From positions 235,239-299,238 of the forward strand of contig NZ_JOEA01000004.1 of assembly GCF_000719115.1 (NCBI RefSeq): a stretch of 64,000 nt of DNA, written 5' to 3'. Source of the DNA: Lentzea albidocapillata (GTDB lineage: Bacteria > Actinomycetota > Actinomycetes > Mycobacteriales > Pseudonocardiaceae). Shown in pieces: positions 49,939-59,502 of this stretch (position 1 is the first letter of the stretch; each line of letters starts with the position of its first letter). Both the position numbers and the translations under genes were made by a program. The notes beneath the pieces were generated by a model. The model was not told the origin of the DNA, did not search any database, and saw nothing but the letters and a program-made list of their open reading frames with translations.

Positions 49939-51321
49939 TCACGAAGTCTTCATGATGGCATCGATCGCCTTGCCGAGCTGCGCGTACTTCTGCGTGTAGA
50001 GGACGGGAAAGACGCCGGGCGGATCGGCCGGGCGGGCGGCGTCGGCGTAGTCCATGCCCAGGTTGCCGAACACGACGACGATGTACTCACGCTTGTCCTT
50101 GCCGGGCAACGACTTCACGATGCCCGCGTCGGAGCCCGCGGTGGCGGTCCAGCCGGTCTTGTGCGCGAACGTCACCTCGGCGGCTTCGTTGCACGGACGC
50201 ACGTCACGGTCGTAGATCGCGTCGCCGACCGTCACGGTGCCGTCCGGCTCGATCCAGCGTGACGGCACCTGCTGCGGGATGCCCTGCACCGGGTAGTCGC
50301 GCCCGCACCAGTTCGATGTGGACAGCATCTCGTTGTGGCCCTGGGCCGCCAGCGTGTCCAGGAAGAACTTCCGTGACGTCGGCGAAAGCTCGTTGGCGGT
50401 GACCGGCTTGCCCTCGTTCGTCGTCCACAGCACGTCCGCGCCGCCGTTGATCAGCAGCAGGAGCTTGGCGGTGTCGAGACCGCTCATGTTCGCGCCTCCC
50501 CAGCCGCCCCCGTTGCCGGGAATCGTCCCGGTGACCATCAGCGTCGGCATGTCCAGGTCTGCGAACGTCCGGTTGACCTGGTCCCACGCGTTCAGGTCGT
50601 GGAGCAGCTTCACCAACGCGCAGGTGGACTCGTTCTGGGACTTCGTGATCATCTCGTCGAAGTGCTGCCGGACCCTCTTCACCGACGGTCCGCCGCACAC
50701 CTCACGCACCGGGTTGGGTTCGAAGACGTACTCGGCGTCGAGATCGATCCTGCCCAGGTCCACCAGCCGCAGTACACCGAAGCCCACCAGCAGCTTGAGC
50801 ACCGACGCCGGGTACGGCGAGGAGAAGTCGATCGGCGCGTGGTCCCTGCCCGGCAACACGTCCCGAGTGCCCACGCCGCCGTTGGTGTCCCACTCAGCGT
50901 CATCCCACCAGCGATAACGGACCTGGTCGGTGGACAGCACCCGGGGCTGGACCGGCACGACCACGCCGTTCGGGTGCTGCGGGCTGAGCAACACGTTCGC
51001 CACCGCCGCCGGCCGCCCGGCGGGGTCGAGTTCGATGACCGCCACGTCCAGGTTCGGGGTCTGGTGCAACGGTGTGCCGCCGGGACGCGTCCGGGCCCGG
51101 CTCATCAGCTCGGCAGGCGAAGCGTCGTACTCCTCCTGCCGCGCCGGTCGTGCGCCAGGCTTCGGCGGGGTCAGGTCGATGACGTCCTTGAAGTTCTGCG
51201 CCACGACCGCTTCGCGCAGGCGCTCGGCGAGCGGCTGGCCGTCCGCATCGGCCACCGGCGTCGCGGCGGCGGCCGTCACCGTGAGCGCCGTGCACAACAG
51301 GCTGATCCGCTTGAGCTTCAT
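49939..51321 (-). CDS. Secreted class A beta-lactamase-like serine hydrolase
   Basis: A 460-residue exported protein with a signal peptide (MKLKRISLLCTALTVTAAAA, cleavage near residue 25). The penicillin-recognising motifs are SVLK (S173, K176), SQN (S228-N230) and KTG (K388-G390), in class A order. An N-terminal extension of about 140 residues has an NTF2-like or beta domain (AVIELDPAGRPAAVANVLLS). It is longer than ordinary class A enzymes (about 290), so it may be a peptidoglycan enzyme rather than an antibiotic-resistance enzyme. It lies downstream of a small unrecognised gene in the same direction. Confidence 0.82.
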   Translation of the reverse strand: MKLKRISLLCTALTVTAAAATPVADADGQPLAERLREAVVAQNFKDVIDLTPPKPGARPARQEEYDASPAELMSRARTRPGGTPLHQTPNLDVAVIELDPAGRPAAVANVLLSPQHPNGVVVPVQPRVLSTDQVRYRWWDDAEWDTNGGVGTRDVLPGRDHAPIDFSSPYPASVLKLLVGFGVLRLVDLGRIDLDAEYVFEPNPVREVCGGPSVKRVRQHFDEMITKSQNESTCALVKLLHDLNAWDQVNRTFADLDMPTLMVTGTIPGNGGGWGGANMSGLDTAKLLLLINGGADVLWTTNEGKPVTANELSPTSRKFFLDTLAAQGHNEMLSTSNWCGRDYPVQGIPQQVPSRWIEPDGTVTVGDAIYDRDVRPCNEAAEVTFAHKTGWTATAGSDAGIVKSLPGKDKREYIVVVFGNLGMDYADAARPADPPGVFPVLYTQKYAQLGKAIDAIMKTS

Positions 51322-51330
51322 CCCAGCCCG

Positions 51331-51516
51331 CTACATCGGACGTCGATGGCTCGGCGAACCGGCCGGATCGAGCGAACCGGTCACGTCGCTGCCGCATGCG
51401 GGAAGCACCTCGTCGGTTTCACCTGGCCACTGCGGAGCTTGCGGCGCCATCGCACCTCTCGCAGGCGTGGCCACGTACTTGGCGTAGAGCTCGTCGAAGA
51501 TCGGTGTCCTGTTCAT
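51331..51516 (-). CDS. Small protein of unknown function
   Basis: A 61-residue frame beginning MNRTPIFDELYAKYVATPAR, followed by a Pro/Gly-rich tail. The first 15 residues look like those of small conserved actinobacterial proteins that share an R-T-P-I-x-D/A-x-L start. There is no strong ribosome site. It ends 9 bases before the beta-lactamase-like gene, so it may be its upstream partner. Confidence 0.45.
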   Translation of the reverse strand: MNRTPIFDELYAKYVATPARGAMAPQAPQWPGETDEVLPACGSDVTGSLDPAGSPSHRRPM

Positions 51517-51635
51517 GCGCACAATGGTGATGAGGCGAGATCACAGATCAGAAAAAAACGGACCTAAACCGCTAGAACGGGTGATCGGAACACTACCCGG
51601 AAACCCTTGCGGCGCAACAACAATCGGTTACGCAC

Positions 51636-51670
51636 GAAGCGCCCGGCTGCAAGTCGCAGCCGGGCGCTTC
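51636..51670 (-). terminator. Strong hairpin terminator of the secreted-peptide genes
   Basis: Fifteen-base perfect arms (51636-51650 GAAGCGCCCGGCTGC; 51656-51670) with a 5-base loop. It lies 130 bases downstream of the minus-strand stop at 51803 and upstream of the next minus gene. Confidence 0.8.
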
Positions 51671-51802
51671 GCGAGAGATACAGGATGTCCGGACGCATCC
51701 GGACCAACGACACCACGCGCAGCCGTGTCAGGCGTACCGGCCCCCGAAGTGATCAACCGGTAGGAGCCGGTGCGTTGCCGACTTCACGTGATGTGCCGCG
51801 AT

Positions 51803-52111
51803 TCAGCGGTCCGAGTCGTCCCCGTGGTGGTGCGCGTGCTCGATGTCGAGATCGGGGTTCGTGCACGGTCCGCTGTCGTTGTTGGAGAAGAGCGGCACCG
51901 CGATGACGTTCACGTCCACGTGGCAGACGTTGATGTCGCTGAGCAGCTCGGAGTCTTCCATGTTCACGAGGCCGACCTGGTGGTCGTGCTCGTACTTCGT
52001 GGCGAGATCCATCATGTCATCCATCGCGCCGCCCTGAGTCGCGAAAGCGGGCGTGCCCATCATCAGAAAACCCGCGCCAACAGCAGCCGCGGCAAATGCC
52101 TTCTTCAGCAT
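51803..52111 (-). CDS. Small secreted protein, paralogue A (His/Asp-rich tail)
   Basis: A 102-residue protein. Signal peptide MLKKAFAAAAVGAGFLMMG to about ATPAFA. The mature part ends with VDVNVIAVPLFSNNDSGPC, then TNPDLDIEHAHHHGDDSDR, a His/Asp-rich end that could bind metal. One Cys (NVCHVD) and the one in SGPC could form a disulfide. ATG 52111 has AGGAGG 7 bases upstream. The block DVNVIAVP-x-x-S-x-NDSG-x-C-x-NPD is shared with the next gene, so they are paralogues. Size and export recall rodlins or chaplins, but I see no true match. Confidence 0.7.
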   Translation of the reverse strand: MLKKAFAAAAVGAGFLMMGTPAFATQGGAMDDMMDLATKYEHDHQVGLVNMEDSELLSDINVCHVDVNVIAVPLFSNNDSGPCTNPDLDIEHAHHHGDDSDR

Positions 52112-52242
52112 GACGATTCCTCCTAAGAGCCAGGCGTTGATCTGCACGTGCAACAAAGAGAGGGAACGGAGCTGGCAGCCATGCCGAACTCCGCTCCCCC
52201 ATCGAAAGAACGGCGCGCCGCCGCAGCGTGCGCCGCCTTACG

Positions 52243-52479
52243 TCACTTGTCGTCGGGGTTGGCGCACAGGCCGCTGTCGTTGTCCGACAGCACCGGCACC
52301 GCGATGACGTTGACGTCGATGAAGCAGGCGTTCAGATCGCTGGCGACCTCGGAGTCGTTCAGGTCGGCAACGCCGACCTGGTCCGTGATGTCCAGCTCAG
52401 GGGAATCGGCCAGCGCGGTGGAACCAAAACCGAGGAATGCGCCCGCGATAGCGACGGCCGCCCCTGCCTTCTTCAGCAC
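52243..52479 (-). CDS. Small secreted protein, paralogue B
   Basis: A 78-residue protein with a signal peptide (VLKKAGAAVAIAGAFLGFG, cleavage near ALA) and a mature part of about 50 residues: DQVGVADLNDSEVASDLNAC, then DVNVIAVPVLSDNDSGLC and ANPDDK. It shares that block with paralogue A but lacks the His-rich tail. GTG 52479 is preceded by AAGGAG 6-7 bases upstream. Both genes run in the same direction 131 bases apart. Function unknown; a surface or aerial-hypha component is possible. Confidence 0.68.
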   Translation of the reverse strand: MLKKAGAAVAIAGAFLGFGSTALADSPELDITDQVGVADLNDSEVASDLNACFIDVNVIAVPVLSDNDSGLCANPDDK

Positions 52480-53077
52480 AGAAATCTCCTTGTTTGACCT
52501 GTCAACAAAGGGTTTGCTTCGGCAACATGCCAGCCGCAAGTCCGACAGGACCGTATCCAAACAATCTGGGGAGACCAAATTAGCGATCACGCGATGGTGT
52601 GAACACCACAGCCGTGCATCACACCATCGGGTGACGCTCCAATATTGATGTTTAGAACAATCTCATCGGATGAGCAGGGCAGAATCCGCGTATTCCACGT
52701 ACGCATCCTGCTATGGGGTGAATGCCCGCCCGCCCCGCGCCCGAGACTCGGGCCCGCGCACGGCACTCCTCACTCGCGACGACGCGGAGAGCTCAGCCCA
52801 GTGATCAGCAGGACCCATGCCGACCGGGCTCGCTACCCCCTTGAACAGCGCTTCGTCTCGAATCGAGCGAACCTCCGAAGCGGTGGCGCGCACCGGTCAC
52901 CTGGTTCCAGGGTGGACGCGAGGGGATGCCGACCGGAGCTCTGGACCAGTGCGCGGGTGCACAGCGCCGGGTGCGCACCCTTGTCGCCGGCGCCGAGAAG
53001 CAATACGGTCGCTCTATTCACCACCGGAACTGGTCGAGTTGAGCCGGCAGCTCGGAGTCGCGCTGGAGACCGGACGA
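52480..53077. other. Gap upstream of the glycosyltransferase
   Basis: About 600 bases between divergent genes. The part 52500-52680 is A+T-rich and should hold promoters. Plus-strand frames at 52645-53121 and 52817-53077 have no ribosome site and a residue make-up unlike a real protein, so I do not annotate a gene. Confidence 0.4.
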
Positions 53078-54190
53078 ATGCGAATAGCGATGGTGTCAGT
53101 ACAGGCAGGCCCACACCCTGAAAGCGCGGCGCAGGCCGCGCACGTTGCGGAGCTGTGCGCGGGATTGAGCGCTTCAGGACATGAGCTGGTCGTCTACACC
53201 CGGCGCGACGATTCCACCTCACCGACAGCTCTCTGCCCGGATGACGGTTACGACATCGTGCGTGTTCCCGCCGGACCGGCGTGCGCACTCGCGGAGAACG
53301 AGCTCGTAGGCCACCTCGGTGATTTCGCCAGGTTTCTCGCCGAGCAGTGGCGGACGCGACCTCCGGACGTGGTGCACTCGCATCACTGGACGTCCGGGCT
53401 GGTATCGGTAATCGGCGCGCATCGCTTTCAGGTTCCGGTGGTGCACTCCTATCACGGGTTCGGCGAGACCGAGGTGGAGCAGCGCTCCGACGCCGAGGCG
53501 CTAATCGCGCGCCGGGCGGCGTGGATCACGGCGACGAGTTCCGCGGAAGCGGCGCAGCTGTGGCAGCTGGGCGTGCGACGCACCCAGGTGTCCGTGGTTC
53601 CCAGCGGTGTGAACTCGGATTTCTTCGACCCGGAAGGTCCGGCCGCCGTCCACGATGGACGAATGCGCGTCGCGGTGACCGGAGAACTGGCTTCCGGTAC
53701 CAGCTCTCTGGCACTGGACGCCGTCGTGTCCGCTGTGGACCATGTCGAACTGGTGGACGCGAACGCGGTTCCGCGCACCGACCTGCCGGCGATGTTGAGG
53801 TCGGCCGACGTCGCGGTGTGCGCACCGGCCGCCGAAAGGTACGGCAGCGCTGCACTTGAGGCGATGGCCTGCGGTGTCCCCGTGGCGGCCACGGCGGTCG
53901 GTGCGCTGAGCGACATCGTGCTGCCGGACGTGACCGGCCTGCTGGTCCAGCCGCAGGACGGCCGGCGGCTGGCACAGTCGCTGATAGCGCTGCTGGCCGA
54001 CGAAACGCGACGGGAGCAGTTCGGCATCGCCGCCCGCGACCGCGTTCTGGGCCGGTACTCACGGAGCCGGCTGGCGAAGGAGGCGATGGCCGTGTACGAG
54101 CGCGCCACGCTCGCGGAGCCACCCGCGAAGGCTCACCGTCCACGAAGACCAGCCGCAACAGCCGGCCTTCCCGGTCGCACCCTGCCGTGA
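53078..54190 (+). CDS. Glycosyltransferase family 4
   Basis: A 370-residue GT-B enzyme: MRIAMVSVQAGPHPESAAQA, AAHVAELCAGLSASGHELVV, DVVHSHHWTSGLVSV and VVHSYHGFGETEVEQ (N domain); VVPSGVNSDFFDPEG and ERYGSAALEAMACGVPVAA (C domain with E-x7-E). The link region between SGVN and the E-x7-E motif is shorter than usual. ATG 53078 has GGAG 10 bases upstream, and the longer frame is not protein-like. It stands alone, with no other polysaccharide genes next to it. Donor unknown. Confidence 0.85.
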   Translation: MRIAMVSVQAGPHPESAAQAAHVAELCAGLSASGHELVVYTRRDDSTSPTALCPDDGYDIVRVPAGPACALAENELVGHLGDFARFLAEQWRTRPPDVVHSHHWTSGLVSVIGAHRFQVPVVHSYHGFGETEVEQRSDAEALIARRAAWITATSSAEAAQLWQLGVRRTQVSVVPSGVNSDFFDPEGPAAVHDGRMRVAVTGELASGTSSLALDAVVSAVDHVELVDANAVPRTDLPAMLRSADVAVCAPAAERYGSAALEAMACGVPVAATAVGALSDIVLPDVTGLLVQPQDGRRLAQSLIALLADETRREQFGIAARDRVLGRYSRSRLAKEAMAVYERATLAEPPAKAHRPRRPAATAGLPGRTLP

Positions 54191-54269
54191 ACTCGTCGAA
54201 CTCACCCGCTCACCGGACCGTCCACAGTGGAACGTGACGGTGCGCTGGTGGCGCGCTCCGACAGCCGAA

Positions 54270-56990
54270 TCAGGTGGCCAGCAGCGCCTCCAGTGCCACC
54301 GCGGTGTCCGGATGACGGCTCAGCAGCACCACCCCGTTCGGCGCGGCCTGCCAGGAACCCTCGCAGCCCAGCAGGTCCGCCACCGCGTCACAGGTCGCCG
54401 GATGCGCGGCCAGTAGTGCGAGGCCGGTTCCGGACGTCGTGCGCGCCGCGACGGGTGCGGGCTGGTCGAGCCAGGGCGGGACCCACTCGTCGAGTGCGGG
54501 GAGCCGGCCGGGGAACAGCCGGCCTGCCTCCCGGATGAGCAGTGGGACGAACTGCGCGCCGCGGGAACGCAGGGTGCTGATCAGGGTGGGCAGCCACGGC
54601 AGCAGCAGCGGGTCCGGCAGGTGGGCGAACGCGTTGGACATCGTCTCCACCACGAAGTCCACCAGGCTCGGCACCGGGTCGAGGGCGTGCACGAAACCGC
54701 TCAGGTAGCGCGGATAGCTCGGCAGCGACAGCGGGTTGCCCAGCAGGTCGTCGCACCGGACGCGCAGTTCGGCCCGGGACAGGCGGCCGAGGTGGACCTG
54801 GGCGGCCCACAGCAGGGCCACCTTCGACGGCTCCTCCGGATGGGACTGGGCCACCGCGAGTTCCAGCTGGGTGCGGTCGCAGCCCAGGGACAGGGCCAGG
54901 GACTCCATGCTGAACAGGAAGCCGAGCATGGCGGCCACCTGGTCGACGCCTGCTTCCTCGTCGGTGAACGCCGTCGGCAGCAGGGTGCAGTAGTGGGCGT
55001 AGCCGGTGCGGACGAAGGACTCGATCCATTGCGGCAGAACGGGTTCGTTCGTGCGGTAGTAGGCGAGCAGACGGCGGGACCGGCGCAGGACCTCCGGCGC
55101 GCCGTCCACCGTGCGTTCGCCGGCCAGCACCTCCAGCGCTCGGGTGCCCAGGTCGCCCGCCAGGCGTGGGCTGTGCAGGTAGCGGATGGCGTCCTCGACG
55201 GCTTCGAGGACGCTCGCCGTGGTGGCCTGCGGGTCGTAGGCGCTGCGGCGGAGGCGTTGTTCCACGACCTGTTCGACGCTGACGCCCTCGTAGCCCAGTT
55301 CGATGAGGGCCCGCTGGTGGGTGCCGAGGGCGAGGTCCCACGACTCCTGGATCGGGCGTTCGCCCAGTTTCCGCTCGCCCATGATCGGACGGGCGGCGCC
55401 GCGCGGCAGCAGGTAGCGCAGCATCCACAGCAGGTTCGAACAGGGTTCGAGCTCCGGCCGGGAGGCGATGTCGAGCAGAGCTCGCTGTACGCCGCGCTGC
55501 TGGAGCTTGAGGTCGAGTGGGGCGAGGCGGTCGTGCACGTCGCGGGCCAGCGGCGGCAGCGCGTCGTAGCCGACCTGGCCGATGCGGTCGCCGCCCATCA
55601 TGATCTCGACCAGGCGCCCGACGTCCCGGCGTCCGGGGACGACGTCCTTCTCGATGCACGTGACGGCGGCGTCCTGGAAGTCGTACGGCGTCGGCCGGGC
55701 CCGGTCGCGCATGCCCGCTAACAGGATCGAGGTCTCGAAGACCGCGATGGCGTCGGCGGTGGAGGCCAGATAGCCGTTGCGGCGAGCTGCGCGCACGATC
55801 TCCACCGACCAGCCGAGCAGCTCGGCTTCGTCGAGCCGGTCCAGCACCGGCGAACGTCGCAGGAAGCCGGAAAGCTGGTCGGCAGCGGCGAGTTCCGGGC
55901 CCGGACCGGGCAGCGCCGCGGGCTTGCGGGCCTTCTTCCCACCGGCCTGCCCGGCGAGCTGGAACGGGATCACCTTGGTGCGCCGCAGGTTCTTCGCCCA
56001 CTCGGTGGCCGCGATGGACACCGAGCCCGCCGCGAGGTCGAACTGCGCCTCGATCGCCGCGTGGCTCGACGGGATCAGGCCGTGCTGCCACAACGTCGCG
56101 CTGCGCGGGCTGATCACGAAGCCGTCGCTGCCGCCGACGCCGAACTCCGCGACCCGACTGGCCGCGTGGAAGGCGCCGCAGACGTACAGGCAGTCCGCCG
56201 GGTCCGCGCCGCTGTCGGCCAGGTGCTCGCGCATCCGCGTCCACATGTACCGCTCACGGTCCTCGTCGACCCGTACCCGGCGCGGATCGCCGGGGGCGAG
56301 CCGCCGGAACAGGCTGCCGATCAGGAACATCACCTGGCGGTACGTGTCGTGGTCGCTGTCTCCGAGCGGGAGCTCGACGTACTGGTGCCACCACTCCGAC
56401 CAATGCCGCACCTTGCCGTGGTGCAGCAGGTACTCCTCCAGTTCGGCGAAGCGCGGCCGCAGGTCGCCGATCTCCACGCCGACCGCGTCGCCGTGCAGCG
56501 CGTCCTCGTCCGCCGGTCTGGTCTCCGGTGGCTGCCACTGGAACACGTGGTCCGAGGAGCGGTCGACCAGGACCAGCTCGACCCCCGGTGTGTCCAGCGC
56601 GTAGGCGATCGCCTGGTACTCCGCGGACGCCTCGGTGATCGGCGCGACCACCGACAGCGGCGCCCATTCGGCCGGGAACCCGTCGACCTCGCTGGAGAAC
56701 GCCTGCACCGCAACGGGAAGACGGCAGTTGCGCAGCTCGGTGAGCAGCGGCGCCATGTCCTCGCAGAGCTCCAGGTAGATCACCTTGGGCTGCTTGTCCC
56801 GCAACCGGCGGGCCATGGCCACCGCGGAGGCCGGGGAGTGGTGGCAGACCGGGAAGATCTCCAGCGGTTCGGAGACCGCGCGGTCCACGTCGTCGACCAT
56901 GCCGAGCAGGATGCCCTCCAGGGCACCGGGTCCGTCGGCGAAGGTCGTCGCGGCCTGCTGCAGCTGCGTGCGCAGCGACTCGAAGCTCAC
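54270..56990 (-). CDS. DUF5682 family protein
   Basis: A 906-residue soluble protein of the DUF5682 family. The conserved N-terminal region is IFPVCHHSPASAVAMARRL, then VIYLELCEDMAPLL and MREHLADSGADPADCLYVCG with GAFHAASRVAEF, recalling a TIM-barrel/haem-binding-like EreA/ChaN core. The rest is long and helical. GTG 56990 overlaps the MoxR stop (GTGA). It is the last gene of a five-gene minus operon with MoxR, vWA, an unknown and a SWIM-like protein, a set kept together across bacteria. The activity is unknown. Confidence 0.83.
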   Translation of the reverse strand: MSFESLRTQLQQAATTFADGPGALEGILLGMVDDVDRAVSEPLEIFPVCHHSPASAVAMARRLRDKQPKVIYLELCEDMAPLLTELRNCRLPVAVQAFSSEVDGFPAEWAPLSVVAPITEASAEYQAIAYALDTPGVELVLVDRSSDHVFQWQPPETRPADEDALHGDAVGVEIGDLRPRFAELEEYLLHHGKVRHWSEWWHQYVELPLGDSDHDTYRQVMFLIGSLFRRLAPGDPRRVRVDEDRERYMWTRMREHLADSGADPADCLYVCGAFHAASRVAEFGVGGSDGFVISPRSATLWQHGLIPSSHAAIEAQFDLAAGSVSIAATEWAKNLRRTKVIPFQLAGQAGGKKARKPAALPGPGPELAAADQLSGFLRRSPVLDRLDEAELLGWSVEIVRAARRNGYLASTADAIAVFETSILLAGMRDRARPTPYDFQDAAVTCIEKDVVPGRRDVGRLVEIMMGGDRIGQVGYDALPPLARDVHDRLAPLDLKLQQRGVQRALLDIASRPELEPCSNLLWMLRYLLPRGAARPIMGERKLGERPIQESWDLALGTHQRALIELGYEGVSVEQVVEQRLRRSAYDPQATTASVLEAVEDAIRYLHSPRLAGDLGTRALEVLAGERTVDGAPEVLRRSRRLLAYYRTNEPVLPQWIESFVRTGYAHYCTLLPTAFTDEEAGVDQVAAMLGFLFSMESLALSLGCDRTQLELAVAQSHPEEPSKVALLWAAQVHLGRLSRAELRVRCDDLLGNPLSLPSYPRYLSGFVHALDPVPSLVDFVVETMSNAFAHLPDPLLLPWLPTLISTLRSRGAQFVPLLIREAGRLFPGRLPALDEWVPPWLDQPAPVAARTTSGTGLALLAAHPATCDAVADLLGCEGSWQAAPNGVVLLSRHPDTAVALEALLAT

Positions 56991-58099
56991 GAGAGGGTGG
57001 CGATCGTGTCGCGGCCGCCGGCCAGGAACTCCGGCCACAGCCCGCCCTCGTCCTTGCCCCGCGGCTCGACCACGCCGTGCAGGTACTTGTTCATGATCGC
57101 CAGGTCCTCTGGCGCCCGCCGCGACAGCGACCCCACCAGCGAGGAACCGAGCGAGCGCGCGGTCAGCTCTCGCTCGCCGAAGAAGTTGCTGTGCAGGATG
57201 GCGTCCTCCAGCACACCGATCTGCTCCGCGGTGGACAGCGCGGACTCCAGCTTCTCGTCGTCGCTGCCCGCCGCCGCCGATGCCGCGCGCAGGTCGGCGA
57301 AGCTGCGCAGCAGCACGTCCAGCAGGGTCGGCGGCACGTCCAGCTCGATCTGGTGCCGGCGCAGCAGTTCCTCTGTCCGGAACCGGACGATCTCGGCCTC
57401 GCTCTTCTTGTTCGTCACCACCGGGATGCGCACGAAGTTGAACCGCCGCTTCAGCGCCGAGGACAGGTCGTTGACACCGCGGTCGCGGCTGTTCGCGGTG
57501 GCGATGATCGAGAAACCGGGCTGGGCGAAGACGATGTTGTCGGTGTCCAGCTCCGGCACCGAGACGTACTTCTCGGACAGGATGGAGATCAGCGCGTCCT
57601 GGACGTCGCTGGTCGAACGGGTCAGTTCCTCGAACCGGCCGATGGTGCCGGACTCCATCGCGTTCATGATCGGCGACGGGATCATCGACTCGCGGGACTG
57701 GCCCTTGGCGATCACCATCGACACGTTCCACGAGTACTTGATGTGGTCCTCGGTGGTGCCCGCGGTGCCCTGCACCACCTGGGTGGAGTTGCGGGAGATG
57801 GCGGCGGCCAGCAGTTCGGCCAGCCAGCTCTTGCCGGTGCCGGGGTCGCCGATGAGCAGCAGACCACGGTCGGACGCCAGCGTGACGATGGCGCGTTCGA
57901 CGATGCTGCGGTCGCCGAACCACTTCTGCGCGATCTCCCGGTCCAGGCCGTCGGACCGCTCGGCGCCCAGGACGAACAGCCGGATCATCTTCGGCGACAA
58001 CCGCCAGGAGAACGGCTTGGGGTTGTCGTCGACGGACTCCAGCCAGTCCAGTTCCTCGGCGTACTTGAGCTCGGCGGGCGCGCGCAACAGGTCGGACAT
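56987..58099 (-). CDS. MoxR-type AAA+ ATPase of the DUF5682 cluster
   Basis: A 370-residue ATPase. Walker A is LLLIGDPGTGKSWLAELL, followed by GTAGTTEDHIKYSWNVSM and the Walker B/sensor region GTIGRFEELTRSTSDVQDAL with FSIIATANSRDRGVNDLSS. ERRRFN-like arginine finger: LKRRFNFVRIP. The sequence is unlike the two other MoxR proteins in this window and belongs to the YehL-like branch. It overlaps the DUF5682 gene. The gap to the vWA gene is 41 bases. Confidence 0.87.
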   Translation of the reverse strand: MSDLLRAPAELKYAEELDWLESVDDNPKPFSWRLSPKMIRLFVLGAERSDGLDREIAQKWFGDRSIVERAIVTLASDRGLLLIGDPGTGKSWLAELLAAAISRNSTQVVQGTAGTTEDHIKYSWNVSMVIAKGQSRESMIPSPIMNAMESGTIGRFEELTRSTSDVQDALISILSEKYVSVPELDTDNIVFAQPGFSIIATANSRDRGVNDLSSALKRRFNFVRIPVVTNKKSEAEIVRFRTEELLRRHQIELDVPPTLLDVLLRSFADLRAASAAAGSDDEKLESALSTAEQIGVLEDAILHSNFFGERELTARSLGSSLVGSLSRRAPEDLAIMNKYLHGVVEPRGKDEGGLWPEFLAGGRDTIATLS

Positions 58100-58140
58100 G
58101 TCTTCGTGGTGCCTTTCGGGGAAGTCGGCAGGAACAGAAG

Positions 58141-59502
58141 TCAGATGGTGAGGAAGGTCTTCAGCTCGTGGACGAGCTTGCGGATGTGGCCGGAGATCAC
58201 CGGCGTGCCCAGGTCCTTGAACCGCTCGCGGAACCACGGGTTCACGCTGCCTCGACCGGAGCTCGTCACCGAGCCGACCGGGATGAACTTGGCCCCGGAG
58301 CGGTGGATCGCCGCCATCGAGTCGTAGAGCTGCTCGCAGTGGCTCTCGTAGAAGTCGGAGATCCACACCACCACGGTGTTGCGCGGCTCGGCGATCTTCG
58401 GCTGGGTCAGTGCCATCGCCACCGTGCCGTCGGTACCGCCGCCGAGTTGCGTGCGCAGCAAGGTCTCGAACGGGTCGGCAACCCACGGGGTCAGGTCCAG
58501 CGCCCTGGTGTCGTAGGCGATCAGGTGCACGTCCACCTTGGGCAGCCCGGCGAAGATCGAGGCCAGGATGGTGCAGTTGACCATCGAGTCGACCATGGAG
58601 CCGGACTGGTCCACCACCGCGATCAACCGCTGCGGCGTGGTCTTGCGCGCGGTGTGCCGGTAGTAGAGGCGGTCGACGTAGAGCCGTTCCTCCTCCGGGC
58701 TCCAGTTCGTCAGGTTCTTCCAGATCGTGCGGTCGAGGTCGAGGTTGCGGAACACCCGCTTCGGCGGCACCGACCGGTCCAGCGCGCCGGCGGAGGCCTT
58801 CTCCACCTGCGTGCGCAGCACCTCGGCCACCTCGTCCACGAAGCGGCGGATCAGTGACTTGGCGTTGGCCAGCGCCACCCCGGAGAGGTTGTCCTTGTCC
58901 CGCAACAACTGCTCGATCAGCGACATGCTCGGCGTGAGCTGGGCGGCGAGCGCCGGGTCCGCGAGCACCTCGCGCAGGTGCATGCGCTTGACCAGATCCG
59001 CTTCCAGAGCACCGAGTTCGGGGCCGATCCGCGGGATCAGGTTGCTCAGGTCCGGCGTGCCGGAGCCCGTCCCGGTTCCGGAGCCGGCCTGACGGCCACC
59101 ACCGCGCAGTTCGCCCGGCCGGCAGCCCAGCGCACGTTCCAGCCAGCCCGCGTCGGCCTGCCACCGGGACAGCTGCCCGGCGGTGACGGTGCCGGACCCG
59201 GTGGCGAAGACGTTCAGCAACACCTTCGACACCAGTGCGGCCCGCCGTACCTCGGCCGCCTTGTCCCGTTCATCCCCCGTCTCGGGAACCATCACGCCGT
59301 CGAACTCGGCGGCGAGCCCAGGGTGGCGCTGCACGATCGAATCGACACCGGCCTGCGGGTCCAGCAGCGCGGGCGGCAAGCCGATGTCCTGCAGCACGGC
59401 CAAGCTCGCCGACTCCAAAGTGGACTGTTCCTCGTGGTCGAACAGCCGGGACAGCAACCGCCAGTAGAGGACCTGCCGGCGGTTCTCCTGTGCGTCGGTC
59501 AT
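58141..59502 (-). CDS. vWA-domain protein with intact MIDAS
   Basis: A 453-residue protein. The N-terminal 250 residues are helical, with a Gly/Ser/Thr linker (GSGTGTGSGTP, about 140-150). The vWA domain begins near residue 290: LIAVVDQSGSMVDSMV gives the metal-ion-dependent adhesion site D298-x-S300-x-S302, GGGTDGTVAMAL supplies the Thr, and VVVWISDFYE the Asp. It should be the partner driven by the MoxR ATPase. ATG 59502 overlaps the upstream stop (ATGA). Confidence 0.87.
   Translation of the reverse strand: MTDAQENRRQVLYWRLLSRLFDHEEQSTLESASLAVLQDIGLPPALLDPQAGVDSIVQRHPGLAAEFDGVMVPETGDERDKAAEVRRAALVSKVLLNVFATGSGTVTAGQLSRWQADAGWLERALGCRPGELRGGGRQAGSGTGTGSGTPDLSNLIPRIGPELGALEADLVKRMHLREVLADPALAAQLTPSMSLIEQLLRDKDNLSGVALANAKSLIRRFVDEVAEVLRTQVEKASAGALDRSVPPKRVFRNLDLDRTIWKNLTNWSPEEERLYVDRLYYRHTARKTTPQRLIAVVDQSGSMVDSMVNCTILASIFAGLPKVDVHLIAYDTRALDLTPWVADPFETLLRTQLGGGTDGTVAMALTQPKIAEPRNTVVVWISDFYESHCEQLYDSMAAIHRSGAKFIPVGSVTSSGRGSVNPWFRERFKDLGTPVISGHIRKLVHELKTFLTI

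Noticed and set aside
52645..53121. 158-codon plus-strand frame before the glycosyltransferase
   Set aside because: Overlaps the true glycosyltransferase start in another frame and has a Pro/Arg-rich, non-protein-like composition.
56061..58151. 696-codon plus-strand frame opposite DUF5682 and MoxR
   Set aside because: Antisense shadow; low-complexity translation.
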